From contig DHDG01000005.1 of assembly GCA_002399265.1 (NCBI GenBank), positions 1,907 through 13,115 on the forward strand: a stretch of DNA of 11,209 nucleotides. Direction: 5' to 3'. The notes under the pieces were generated by a model that ran no database searches, was not told where the DNA came from, and was given only the letters and a program-made list of their open reading frames with translations. The DNA is from Firmicutes bacterium UBA4882. GTDB lineage: Bacteria > Bacillota > UBA4882. Position 1 is the first letter of the stretch, and the number at the start of each line of letters is the position of its first letter. A program made the translations under genes and the position numbers. Positions 4,982-11,209 of the stretch are shown piece by piece.

Positions 4982-7412
4982 TCGCCAAAGCCGTGAATTC
5001 GTAATTGAACGGCCCGATACCCCTACCCCATGGATCAACTATCTTGGGGATCAGACTTATGGCGGTATCATTTCAAATACTGCCGGCGGTTTCAGCTTTG
5101 ATGGGGATCCCAAATACCGGCGCCTTTTGCGTTACCGTTACAACAATCTCCCCATGGATCGCCCCGGTCGCTACCTTTACATCAAAGAAGCGGCCGCATC
5201 CGACCCCCACCCATTCTGGTCGCCAACCTGGGCGCCAGTGCATGCCCGGCTGGACAAATATGAATGCCGCCACGGACTTGGCTATTCAATGATCACAGGA
5301 GTTCGCAACGACTTGAGCGCTGAAGGCCTTTTCTTCGTGCCGCCTCAGGCTCGGCTGGAAATATGGCGCTGGCGTTTTAAGAACCTGCGCCAGGTCGCAG
5401 CGCATTTTCAGACCTACAGTTATGCTGAGTTTTGCCCGTTCGATGCTGATAATGACCTGACCAACCTGGACTGGACACAGCAAATTGCGCTGGCCTGGTA
5501 TCAGGAACGCATTATTTACTTCACAACCCATATGCGTACCGCCGGATGCACTTTTGTACATTGCTCCCATACCCCGCTTGGTTTTGACTGCGATCGGGAA
5601 TCCTTCATCGGGAACTACCGCAGTGAGTCAAACCCGGCGGCCGTTGAAAGAGGTTCTTCCGGAAACACCTCCGCTTACCGGGGTAACGGCATTGCGTCAT
5701 TCTCGCATGCATGGCAGCTGGAACCCGGTGAAACCGCTGAGCTGACATTGATCATGGGCATTGCGCCTGATGAACAATCCGTCGCTGAAGCACTGGCACC
5801 TTACGCCGATAATCCGCAGCAAGTCGAGCGCTCCTTAGCCCACCTGAGAGAACGCTGGCAGAGCCGGCTGTGTCGCCTGTCGGTCACTACTCCCAATCAG
5901 CTCTTTGATGAAACCCTCAATACTTGGAATCCTTATCAATGCATGACTACTTTCAATTGGGCGCGCTTCGTGTCGCTCTATGAATGCGGCATCCGACGCG
6001 GGATCGGGTTCCGTGACAGCTGTCAGGATACTCTGGGTGTGGTCCATAGTGAACCGCTGGCAGTCAGGGAACGCCTTACCCGCCTGCTTGGCAAACAGTT
6101 CAGCGAAGGCGATGCCTTTCATCAATATTTTCCGTTTACAGATGCCGGCGATCTAAGCGGCTATTCTGATGATCATCTTTGGTCGGTACTGGCGGTCTGC
6201 CAATATTTAAAGGAGACCGGCGATTTGGCTTTCCTGGCACAGATCATTCCTTATGCCGATCGCGAGGCAGGCGCTGGTGGCGCTGGCGGTGCCAGTGCGT
6301 GCACGGAAGCCGGCACTAGCACCAGCTCCGGCCCAGTATATGAACATCTGTGCCGGGCTGTCGAATTCGGCCTTGCCAATGTCGGTCCGCATGGGATCCC
6401 GCGCATCGGCTATGCCGATTGGAATGATGCCCTTAATTTGCCGGAGCTGGAAGGCCAGCAGCCGCCCGAGAGCGTTCTGGTCGGGCAACTCTTATGCAGC
6501 ACGCTACTTGATCTAGCCGAGTTGGCAGAATATATTGACAAGCCCGATGACGCCACCCATTTTCGGGAGGCCTACGCCTCGATGGCGCAGCGCATCAATG
6601 AAACAGCATGGGATGGCAACTGGTATATCAGGGCATGGCAGAGCGATGGCACCATGGTCGGCAGCTCACTTAATGAAGAGGGACAAATCTTTCTCAACAC
6701 CCAAAGCTGGGCCGTGATCTCCCGCAGCGCCGATCGCCCTCGGGCTACGGCCTGTATGCGATCCGCCCTGGAACGACTGAATACACCACACGGCTTAATG
6801 CTGTTGGCACCACCATATCGCAAATACAGTGCCGCGATTGGCGGATGCACCACTTATCCTCCGGGAGCCAAAGAAAACGGGGGGGTCTTTGTTCAAACCA
6901 ACCCATGGGCCATTATTGCGGCTGCTATGATGGGCGATGGAGAACTAGCCTGGCGCTTATATGATCAGATTATGCCTGCCAACCACTTGCATGATGTAAA
7001 TGTTTTTCAGGCCGAGCCATATGTTTTCTGTCAGAACATCTTGGGAACCCCCCACCCGCTCTACGGATTGGGTCGCAACTCCTGGTTGACCGGCACCTCC
7101 GCCTGGGCTTTCGTGGCCGCCACTCAATACATTCTGGGTATCAGGCCGGGCTACGATCGCTTGATTATCGACCCCTGCATCCCTCCGCACTGGCCTGGCT
7201 TTAAGGCTGTGCGTCATTTCAGGGGCGCTGCCTATGAAATCGAAGTACTAAACCCGGAAAGAGTCAGCCATGGAGTGAAATCAATCAAGGTTGACGGACA
7301 GATTGTTGATCATATTGCCGCCGCGGCCTGCACAGCAGCAGCCTGTAACACCGATGCCCATGTTCGGGTCCGGCAAGTAACCATTACCATGGGAAGTGAG
7401 GTGGAGCAATAA
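4962..7412 (+). CDS. GH94 inverting disaccharide phosphorylase, cellobiose phosphorylase-like
   Basis: The 816-residue protein is full length for cellobiose phosphorylases (about 810-820). It would split a beta-linked disaccharide with inorganic phosphate into alpha-glucose 1-phosphate and a free sugar, in the cytoplasm. The N-terminus (PWINYLGDQTYGG, ISNTAGGFSF, RYRYNNLPMD, YECRHGLGY) matches known cellobiose phosphorylases closely. The -1 subsite pair appears as Arg346 and Asp352 in RGIGFRDS. The catalytic acid is Asp489 in YADWNDALN, one position from Asp490 of the Cellvibrio gilvus enzyme. TYPPGAKENGG near the C-terminus is also conserved. Two low-complexity stretches look like insertions: residues 436-457 (Gly, Ala, Ser, Thr rich) and AAAACTAAAC at 786-795. 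The start at 4962 is supported by GGGGAGGGG at 4948-4956. ENGGVFVQTNPW differs from the classical ENAGIFCHNN, so another acceptor (cellobionic acid, laminaribiose, cellodextrin) remains possible. Confidence 0.92.
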   Translation: MNYGRFDRQSREFVIERPDTPTPWINYLGDQTYGGIISNTAGGFSFDGDPKYRRLLRYRYNNLPMDRPGRYLYIKEAAASDPHPFWSPTWAPVHARLDKYECRHGLGYSMITGVRNDLSAEGLFFVPPQARLEIWRWRFKNLRQVAAHFQTYSYAEFCPFDADNDLTNLDWTQQIALAWYQERIIYFTTHMRTAGCTFVHCSHTPLGFDCDRESFIGNYRSESNPAAVERGSSGNTSAYRGNGIASFSHAWQLEPGETAELTLIMGIAPDEQSVAEALAPYADNPQQVERSLAHLRERWQSRLCRLSVTTPNQLFDETLNTWNPYQCMTTFNWARFVSLYECGIRRGIGFRDSCQDTLGVVHSEPLAVRERLTRLLGKQFSEGDAFHQYFPFTDAGDLSGYSDDHLWSVLAVCQYLKETGDLAFLAQIIPYADREAGAGGAGGASACTEAGTSTSSGPVYEHLCRAVEFGLANVGPHGIPRIGYADWNDALNLPELEGQQPPESVLVGQLLCSTLLDLAELAEYIDKPDDATHFREAYASMAQRINETAWDGNWYIRAWQSDGTMVGSSLNEEGQIFLNTQSWAVISRSADRPRATACMRSALERLNTPHGLMLLAPPYRKYSAAIGGCTTYPPGAKENGGVFVQTNPWAIIAAAMMGDGELAWRLYDQIMPANHLHDVNVFQAEPYVFCQNILGTPHPLYGLGRNSWLTGTSAWAFVAATQYILGIRPGYDRLIIDPCIPPHWPGFKAVRHFRGAAYEIEVLNPERVSHGVKSIKVDGQIVDHIAAAACTAAACNTDAHVRVRQVTITMGSEVEQ

Positions 7413-7414
7413 CT

Positions 7415-8371
7415 ATGAATCCTTCAGGAATGCAGCGAACCGTCGTAGCCATTAAGAAATATGCCCGCGATTGGCGCTGGAATCGCATCGCCTATCTGTT
7501 GATCTTGCCAGCATTGATCGGTACAGCAATTGTTCATATTCTCCCGATGATCTCAAGCATACTTATCAGCTTTAGAGATTTGGACATTTTTTCACTGCAG
7601 CAATGGACCAAAGCGCCATTTATCGGGTTACGGAATTTCATCGATGGCTTCAATCCCGTTACCACAATCGGCCAGCGCTACTGGCGTTCCGTCCTGAATG
7701 TTTTGATTTACGGCGCGGTGACTATACCGGTTGGGTATGTCATTGGCCTCGGGGTGGCCTTGCTGCTTAATAAGAAATTCGTGGGGCGAACTCTGGTGCG
7801 CGGCATTGTCTTGCTGCCTTACATACTGCCTGACTCGGTCACTTATAACGTCTGGCGCTTCATGTTTCAATCCCGCATCGGCATTGTCAACAAAACTCTG
7901 CTGGCTTTGGGGTTGATTCAGGAACCTTTAGTCTGGCTGGTTGGCAAATACTCGATGATCGCCGTCATCGTCGCCAGCATCTGGAAGGGTTGGCCATTCG
8001 GATGCCTGCTATTGCTAGCCGGGCTACAGACGATACCGCAGGAAGTCATCGAAGCTGCCACAATTGACGGGGCTGGCCCCTGGCAACGCTTCCGGTATGT
8101 GATCTTTCCTTACTTAAAGCCGGTCACCAAAACCTTGTTATTATTAAACGTCATTTGGAATTTCAATGCTTTCAACCAGTTCTTTATCATGCTGGGCAGT
8201 GATCCCGGGATCCAGACCGACGTACCATCCGTATTGATTCACCGGGAGACTTTTCAAAATTTCCATTTCGGTCTGGGCTCAGCCATGTCATTAATTCTAG
8301 TAATCCTGATGATGATTGTGGCCGCTGTTTACCTGAGAACCCTGCGAGTCAACAAATCGATGGAGGAATGA
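7415..8371 (+). CDS. Sugar ABC transporter permease, MalF/UgpA type
   Basis: This 318-residue inner-membrane protein forms half of the transport channel. About six hydrophobic segments are visible, near residues 26-52, 93-118, 128-150, 177-202, 238-262 and 288-308. The EAA loop that docks on the ATPase is present as EVIEAATIDGAGPW running to FPYLKP (210-236). The N-terminus is short, as in UgpA-like permeases, without the long extension of enteric MalF. The ATG at 7415 lies 2 nt after the phosphorylase stop, and GAGGTGGAG (7398-7406) serves as ribosome binding site. The gene's 3' end carries the ribosome binding site of the second permease. The sugar carried is unknown; context points to a beta-glucoside. 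Confidence 0.95.
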   Translation: MNPSGMQRTVVAIKKYARDWRWNRIAYLLILPALIGTAIVHILPMISSILISFRDLDIFSLQQWTKAPFIGLRNFIDGFNPVTTIGQRYWRSVLNVLIYGAVTIPVGYVIGLGVALLLNKKFVGRTLVRGIVLLPYILPDSVTYNVWRFMFQSRIGIVNKTLLALGLIQEPLVWLVGKYSMIAVIVASIWKGWPFGCLLLLAGLQTIPQEVIEAATIDGAGPWQRFRYVIFPYLKPVTKTLLLLNVIWNFNAFNQFFIMLGSDPGIQTDVPSVLIHRETFQNFHFGLGSAMSLILVILMMIVAAVYLRTLRVNKSMEE

Positions 8372-8373
8372 AT

Positions 8374-9261
8374 ATGGCTGGTATTCTTAATCGCAAGAGA
8401 CAGCAGGTTCTTGGCCGCATCACTATCTACCTATTAGTGCTCTTAGTGCTGGCCATGGTTCTCCTGCCTTTCCTGTGGATGCTGTCCGGATCGCTCAAAA
8501 CAACTCTAGAAATACAAGGCGCTGACGTGATGGATCCGGCCAAATCTCCCCGTTGGTGGCCACGCACATTTACTTTTGAGAATTACATTGAAGCCAATAA
8601 CACCGTGCGTATCCTGGATTACTTTAAGAACAGCCTGATAATCAGCATCGGGACCATGATTAGTGGCGTTCTGCTGAGTGTCATGGCAGCCTATGCGCTC
8701 TCCCGCTATGCCTTCCGTGGTCGCGGAGTCTATGTCATGTCCCTGTTGATGACACAGATGTTTCCGGGAGTGCTTTTTCTAATCCCTTATTTCGTCTTAT
8801 TCGTCTGGTTCAAAACCCTGACCGGAATACCAATGCGCGATACATACTGGGGTATGATTCTGACTTATACATCTTTTGCGCTGCCTTTTTCAATATTAAT
8901 GCTGCGCAATTATCTGGAATCGATTCCGCGTGAAATTGATGAACAGGCGGCGCTGGATGGCTGTACGCCATGGGGCACGCTGTTTCGTATTATCCTGCCG
9001 CTTTCCAAACCCGGAATGGCAGCGGTGGGCATCTATTGCTTTATTATGGCGTGGAACGAAGTCTTGTTTGCCTCGGTACTCACAGGACAGTACACGAAAA
9101 CGGTTTCAATCGGTCTGCTGGAATACATTACAACCCAACAGGCCCGCTGGGCACAGATGATGGCGGCCTGCGTAATTGTCTCCATTCCGGTCCTAATCCT
9201 GTTTACAATCATGCAGAAACAAATCGTGGATGGCCTGGTGGCTGGTGCCACAAAAGGCTGA
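8374..9261 (+). CDS. Sugar ABC transporter permease, MalG/UgpE type
   Basis: The 295-residue partner permease has about six hydrophobic segments, beginning with residues 15-37 and ending with 262-281. The EAA loop reads EIDEQAALDGCTPWG through ILPLSKPG (187-214). The C-terminus, QIVDGLVAGATKG, is the standard end of MalG-type permeases. Two in-frame ATGs exist, at 8368 and 8374. GGAGG (8362-8366) is 1 nt from the first and 7 nt from the second, so 8374 is chosen. An ATG at 8368 would create an ATGA overlap with the previous gene. It should pair with the preceding permease in a heterodimeric channel. Confidence 0.94.
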   Translation: MAGILNRKRQQVLGRITIYLLVLLVLAMVLLPFLWMLSGSLKTTLEIQGADVMDPAKSPRWWPRTFTFENYIEANNTVRILDYFKNSLIISIGTMISGVLLSVMAAYALSRYAFRGRGVYVMSLLMTQMFPGVLFLIPYFVLFVWFKTLTGIPMRDTYWGMILTYTSFALPFSILMLRNYLESIPREIDEQAALDGCTPWGTLFRIILPLSKPGMAAVGIYCFIMAWNEVLFASVLTGQYTKTVSIGLLEYITTQQARWAQMMAACVIVSIPVLILFTIMQKQIVDGLVAGATKG

Positions 9262-9267
9262 CAGTAG

Positions 9268-9278
9268 TAGGAGGTGAT
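9268..9278 (+). promoter_or_regulatory. Orphan near-perfect Shine-Dalgarno sequence after the permease gene
   Basis: TAGGAGGTGAT is an almost full-length complement to the 3' end of 16S rRNA. No ATG lies at normal distance: the next one, 9292, is 17 nt from the GGAGG core. GAGG (9271-9274) can pair with CCTC (9282-9285) across 7 nt, which could hide the site or shorten the distance to the ATG. It may be a ribosome standby or mRNA-protecting site rather than an initiation signal. Confidence 0.5.
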
Positions 9279-9291
9279 TATCCTCGAAAAC

Positions 9292-9345
9292 ATGGGTGGT
9301 TGCTCAGTTTTTATCAGGATGAGAATTGTTCCAATCCAAAACTGA
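9292..9345 (+). other. Possible 17-codon leader reading frame before the binding-protein gene
   Basis: The frame starts at ATG 9292, encodes MGGCSVFIRMRIVPIQN and stops at TGA 9343-9345, directly before the GGGAGG (9346-9351) of the binding-protein gene. It spans both arms of the inverted repeat 9303-9346, so its translation would open that hairpin. The peptide resembles nothing recognised, and the distance to the upstream Shine-Dalgarno is long. It may be chance. Confidence 0.2.
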
Positions 9346-9346
9346 G
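9303..9346 (+). repeat. Inverted repeat (9-bp arms) before the binding-protein gene
   Basis: CTCAGTTTT (9303-9311) and AAAACTGAG (9338-9346) are exact reverse complements separated by 26 nt. The right arm touches the ribosome binding site GGGAGG of the following gene. No U-tract follows, so it is not an ordinary terminator. In RNA it could shield a processed 3' transcript or tune initiation of the binding protein. Confidence 0.65.
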
Positions 9347-9359
9347 GGAGGTTCGTAGG

Positions 9360-10628
9360 ATGTTAAAGAAAGGTGTTTTGCTGGCACTGATGCTCGCCAC
9401 AGTCCTGCTAATCGGCGTGTTCAGCGCTGCAGCCGCTCCGAAGCAAATCGTCTTTTGGGCGATGCCAAATGCCCCCGATGCCACACACATTCCCTGGGTA
9501 GAGAGTGTGGCGAAAGAGTTTGAGGCTAAAACAGGCTATGCTGTCCGTTTTGAAGTGGTTGGCTGGGATACTGCCTGGACCAGAATTACGACGGCAATAG
9601 CCACCGGTGAGGGCGCTGATGTCTTCCAGGTTGGTACTACCTGGAATCCACAATTCGCCGCCACCGGAGGCCTTTCCGTCATCGACATCAACGAATTCGG
9701 CGGTTCTAAAGCTTTCATGAAAGCCAACCTGGACTCCACCACATACAAAGGAAAGTACTACGGAATCCCATGGTTCGCCGAAACTCGCTGCCTGTTCGTG
9801 AATGTTGACATGTTCCGTGAAGCAGGCGCTAAATACCCGACCACGCATGACGAACTGATCACAGCTGGTCAGAAGATCGCAGCCAAGTATGGAACAGGAA
9901 AAGGCATTTCTCTGGCAGGAACAAATGCCTGGGATCTGATCCATAACTGGGCAATAATTCTCTGGGGCAATGGCGGATCCCTGCTTACCAACGATAACAA
10001 GAAGGCCGCCTTTAACAGTGATGCCGGTGTGACGGCCATGAAATGGTACGTCAGTCTGCTGGAGAAAGGTATTGCGGATAAGGCCTGTGCAGAATATAAT
10101 CAGCCACAGGCTGACGCCGCCTTTATCAACGGCAATGTCGCCATGTGTTATATGGGCCCGTGGAACATTGCCAACATTGAGCAGGAAAACCCCAGCCTGA
10201 ACTATACCATTGTCGAACCGCCGCGCGGCCCTAAAGCCAAAGCCAGTTTTTCCGGAGGCAGCAATTTAGTACTCCTGAATTCCAGCAAAAATAAAGAGAT
10301 CGGCAAGGAATGGATTAAGTTCTTGCTCGAAAAGAAACGCATGGTGGAATACACGCAGAATTTAACGCACATGTTGCCGGCTACGGTTAATGCCTATGGT
10401 GATCCCTATTACGCCTCTGGAGTGTGGAAGACTTTCAAATCAACTCTTGACTATGCCACCGCCTATTCTCCACTTGGCGTTTGGGGTGATATTGAGAATG
10501 CCATTGTACTGGAGTTCAAAAACATCCTGACAACTTATGTTAATGGCAGTTACAAGAGTGACACCGCCAAAAAGGCCCTTGATGCAGCCGCGGACAAAGT
10601 CAATAGCGCCCTGACTAAGGAAAAATAG
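9360..10628 (+). CDS. Secreted sugar-binding protein of the ABC importer (family 1)
   Basis: The 422-residue protein begins with a clear signal peptide: MLKK, then a hydrophobic stretch to about residue 22, then SAAAA as the signal peptidase I region. No lipobox cysteine is present, so it should be a soluble periplasmic or released protein. The mature part has the type I extracellular sugar-binding fold signs: an early FWAMP segment, FEAKTGYAVRFEVVGWD (54-70), GEGADVFQVG, and the late FINGNVAMCYMGPWN common to this group. Tryptophans at 33, 46, 69 and 73 could stack on a sugar. The frame stays open upstream to 8970, but that part is a shadow of the permease gene. The ATG at 9360 has GGGAGG (9346-9351) 8 nt ahead and starts exactly at the signal peptide. 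Being last in the operon is unusual; binding-protein genes often come first. A strong terminator follows. Confidence 0.95.
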   Translation: MLKKGVLLALMLATVLLIGVFSAAAAPKQIVFWAMPNAPDATHIPWVESVAKEFEAKTGYAVRFEVVGWDTAWTRITTAIATGEGADVFQVGTTWNPQFAATGGLSVIDINEFGGSKAFMKANLDSTTYKGKYYGIPWFAETRCLFVNVDMFREAGAKYPTTHDELITAGQKIAAKYGTGKGISLAGTNAWDLIHNWAIILWGNGGSLLTNDNKKAAFNSDAGVTAMKWYVSLLEKGIADKACAEYNQPQADAAFINGNVAMCYMGPWNIANIEQENPSLNYTIVEPPRGPKAKASFSGGSNLVLLNSSKNKEIGKEWIKFLLEKKRMVEYTQNLTHMLPATVNAYGDPYYASGVWKTFKSTLDYATAYSPLGVWGDIENAIVLEFKNILTTYVNGSYKSDTAKKALDAAADKVNSALTKEK

Positions 10629-10662
10629 GCAACACCGCATCATTACTGATCCCTTGTCGCCA

Positions 10663-10694
10663 AACCGGCCCTCGCCAGGGCCGGTTCCAGTTTT
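10663..10694 (+). terminator. Intrinsic terminator of the operon
   Basis: AACCGGCCCT (10663-10672) and AGGGCCGGTT (10677-10686) form a perfect 10-bp, GC-rich stem with the 4-nt loop CGCC. The stem is followed by CCAG and TTTT (10691-10694). It starts 34 nt after the binding-protein stop codon. The short T-run, offset by 4 nt, may make it less than fully efficient. Confidence 0.85.
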
Positions 10695-10723
10695 GCATAG
10701 TTATGATCGGCGTGGAAGAATTA

Positions 10724-10752
10724 TTGTTAGCGCGATAGGATTTTGAGATAAT
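10724..10752 (+). promoter_or_regulatory. Promoter of the glycogen phosphorylase gene
   Basis: A -35 box TTGTTA (10724-10729, 4 of 6) and a -10 box GATAAT (10747-10752, 5 of 6) are separated by 17 bp. Transcription should begin near 10759, about 75 nt before the start codon. The palindromic operator at 10775-10786 then lies about 16 nt inside the transcript, a position suited to blocking early elongation. The promoter follows the terminator by only 30 bp. Confidence 0.65.
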
Positions 10753-10774
10753 ACGCTGAATAATATTAGAATGT

Positions 10775-10786
10775 GCAAACGTTTGC
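10775..10786. promoter_or_regulatory. LacI-family operator (CG centre) upstream of glgP
   Basis: GCAAACGTTTGC is a perfect 12-bp palindrome of the form bound by LacI-family regulators such as PurR, CcpA and GalR. It is flanked by AATGT (10770-10774) and AACATT (10789-10794). The AACATT begins at the ninth base right of the dyad centre, exactly as at O1 and O2. The centre differs from those sites (CG instead of CCGG), so either another LacI-type protein binds here or the local one tolerates both. Confidence 0.72.
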
Positions 10787-10834
10787 GCAACATTGGCGCG
10801 GACATATATATGATCATCTTTTACAGGAGGAATG

Positions 10835-11209
10835 ATGACGATGTCTAAATTACGGGCCTCATTACAGACCGCTGATTCTGATTCGCCAACGACACCACGG
10901 GTTGCCTACTTCTGTATGGAATATGGACTGCATCCGGAATTTCATCTCTATGCCGGTGGCCTGGGTATACTAGCCGGCGACTATCTCAAAGCAGCCCACG
11001 ACTTAAATCTGCCTGTAGTCGGAATTGGCTTGTTATGGCGACAGGGATACACCCGTCAAGTTTTAAATGAACAAGGCGTGCCTTACGACACTTATCCGAT
11101 TTATGATTATGAGTTCCTCAAAGATACTGGCGTAAAGGTTAAAGTTGATATCAGGGGGCGGGTCGTCACCTGCAAAGTATGGCTGGTCGATAAATACGGC
11201 AATGCTCCA
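10835..11209 (+). CDS. glgP: Alpha-glucan (glycogen) phosphorylase, GT35 family, N-terminal part
   Basis: The visible 125 codons encode the N-terminus of a short-form alpha-glucan phosphorylase, which releases alpha-glucose 1-phosphate from glycogen or maltodextrin. The diagnostic stretch is VAYFCMEYGLHPEF, YAGGLGILAGDYLKAAHDLN, then GLLWRQGYTRQ. It starts only about 20 residues into the protein, so the roughly 100-residue extra N-terminal domain of some relatives is absent. The pyridoxal-phosphate and catalytic regions lie beyond the right edge. In-frame ATGs at 10832, 10835 and 10841 follow AGGAGG (10825-10830) by 1, 4 and 10 nt; 10835 is chosen and 10841 is about as likely. It has its own promoter and operator after the operon terminator. 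Its product, glucose 1-phosphate, is also that of the GH94 enzyme. A glycogen synthase was considered, because YAGGLG is similar there, but the rest matches phosphorylases. Confidence 0.9.
   Translation, partial: MTMSKLRASLQTADSDSPTTPRVAYFCMEYGLHPEFHLYAGGLGILAGDYLKAAHDLNLPVVGIGLLWRQGYTRQVLNEQGVPYDTYPIYDYEFLKDTGVKVKVDIRGRVVTCKVWLVDKYGNAP

Noticed and set aside
8970..9359. 130-codon extension of the binding-protein frame
   Set aside because: Most of it is a shadow of the second permease gene. The ATG at 9360 begins a textbook signal peptide and has its own GGGAGG.
9408..9944. 178-codon minus-strand open frame
   Set aside because: It is antisense to the binding-protein gene, with no ribosome binding site and no recognisable domain.
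10832..10834. First ATG of the glgP gene
   Set aside because: It is only 1 nt from AGGAGG, too close for normal initiation; 10835 or 10841 is more likely.
1..11209. Mobile elements, CRISPR arrays, riboswitches
   Set aside because: No transposase or integrase motifs, no regularly spaced repeats, and no aptamer-like leader were seen on either strand.

Overview
The window comes from a bacterium, most likely an anaerobic, sugar-fermenting one. It carries a compact sugar-use locus of mid-range base composition, with Shine-Dalgarno sites before nearly every gene and no phage, insertion sequence or CRISPR signal. The solute-binding protein has an ordinary signal peptide and no lipobox cysteine. That fits an organism with an outer membrane better than a classical Gram-positive, but the sequence alone does not fix the phylum.

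Layout. At the left edge is the 5' part of a tRNA-Gly(GCC) on the minus strand, driven by a near-perfect promoter (TTGACA, 18 bp, TATAAT) whose leader holds an 11-bp tandem repeat. A minus-strand gene for a MalK/MsmX/UgpC-type ABC ATPase follows (259-1362). A 372-bp divergent regulatory region (1363-1734) separates it from a plus-strand operon (1735-10628). The operon order is LacI-family repressor, GH116 glycosidase, GH94 cellobiose-phosphorylase-like enzyme, two sugar ABC permeases and a secreted sugar-binding protein. Spacing is tight (4-nt gap, 20-nt overlap, 2-nt gap, near-overlap), except for about 98 bp before the binding-protein gene. That gap holds an orphan Shine-Dalgarno sequence and a 9-bp inverted repeat. 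A strong intrinsic terminator closes the operon. Beyond it is a separate transcription unit, with promoter and palindromic operator, for an alpha-glucan (glycogen) phosphorylase that runs off the right edge.

How it fits together (inference from families and context). The binding protein and two permeases, powered by the divergent ATPase, import a short beta-linked glucoside. Inside the cell the GH116 enzyme hydrolyses beta-glycosidic bonds, while the GH94 enzyme splits a disaccharide with phosphate to give a sugar 1-phosphate. The glycogen phosphorylase makes or uses the same glucose 1-phosphate, linking the imported sugar to stored polysaccharide. The LacI-type protein probably represses its own operon through three AACCGGTT-type sites in the divergent region.

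Most notable observation: two of those sites and the palindrome before the glycogen phosphorylase gene all carry AACATT at exactly the same distance from the dyad centre. This suggests an extended operator and a shared regulon across the terminator. Other points worth a look are the leader before the binding-protein gene, a Gly/Ala/Ser-rich insertion in the phosphorylase, and the pairing of a hydrolase with a phosphorylase behind one importer.
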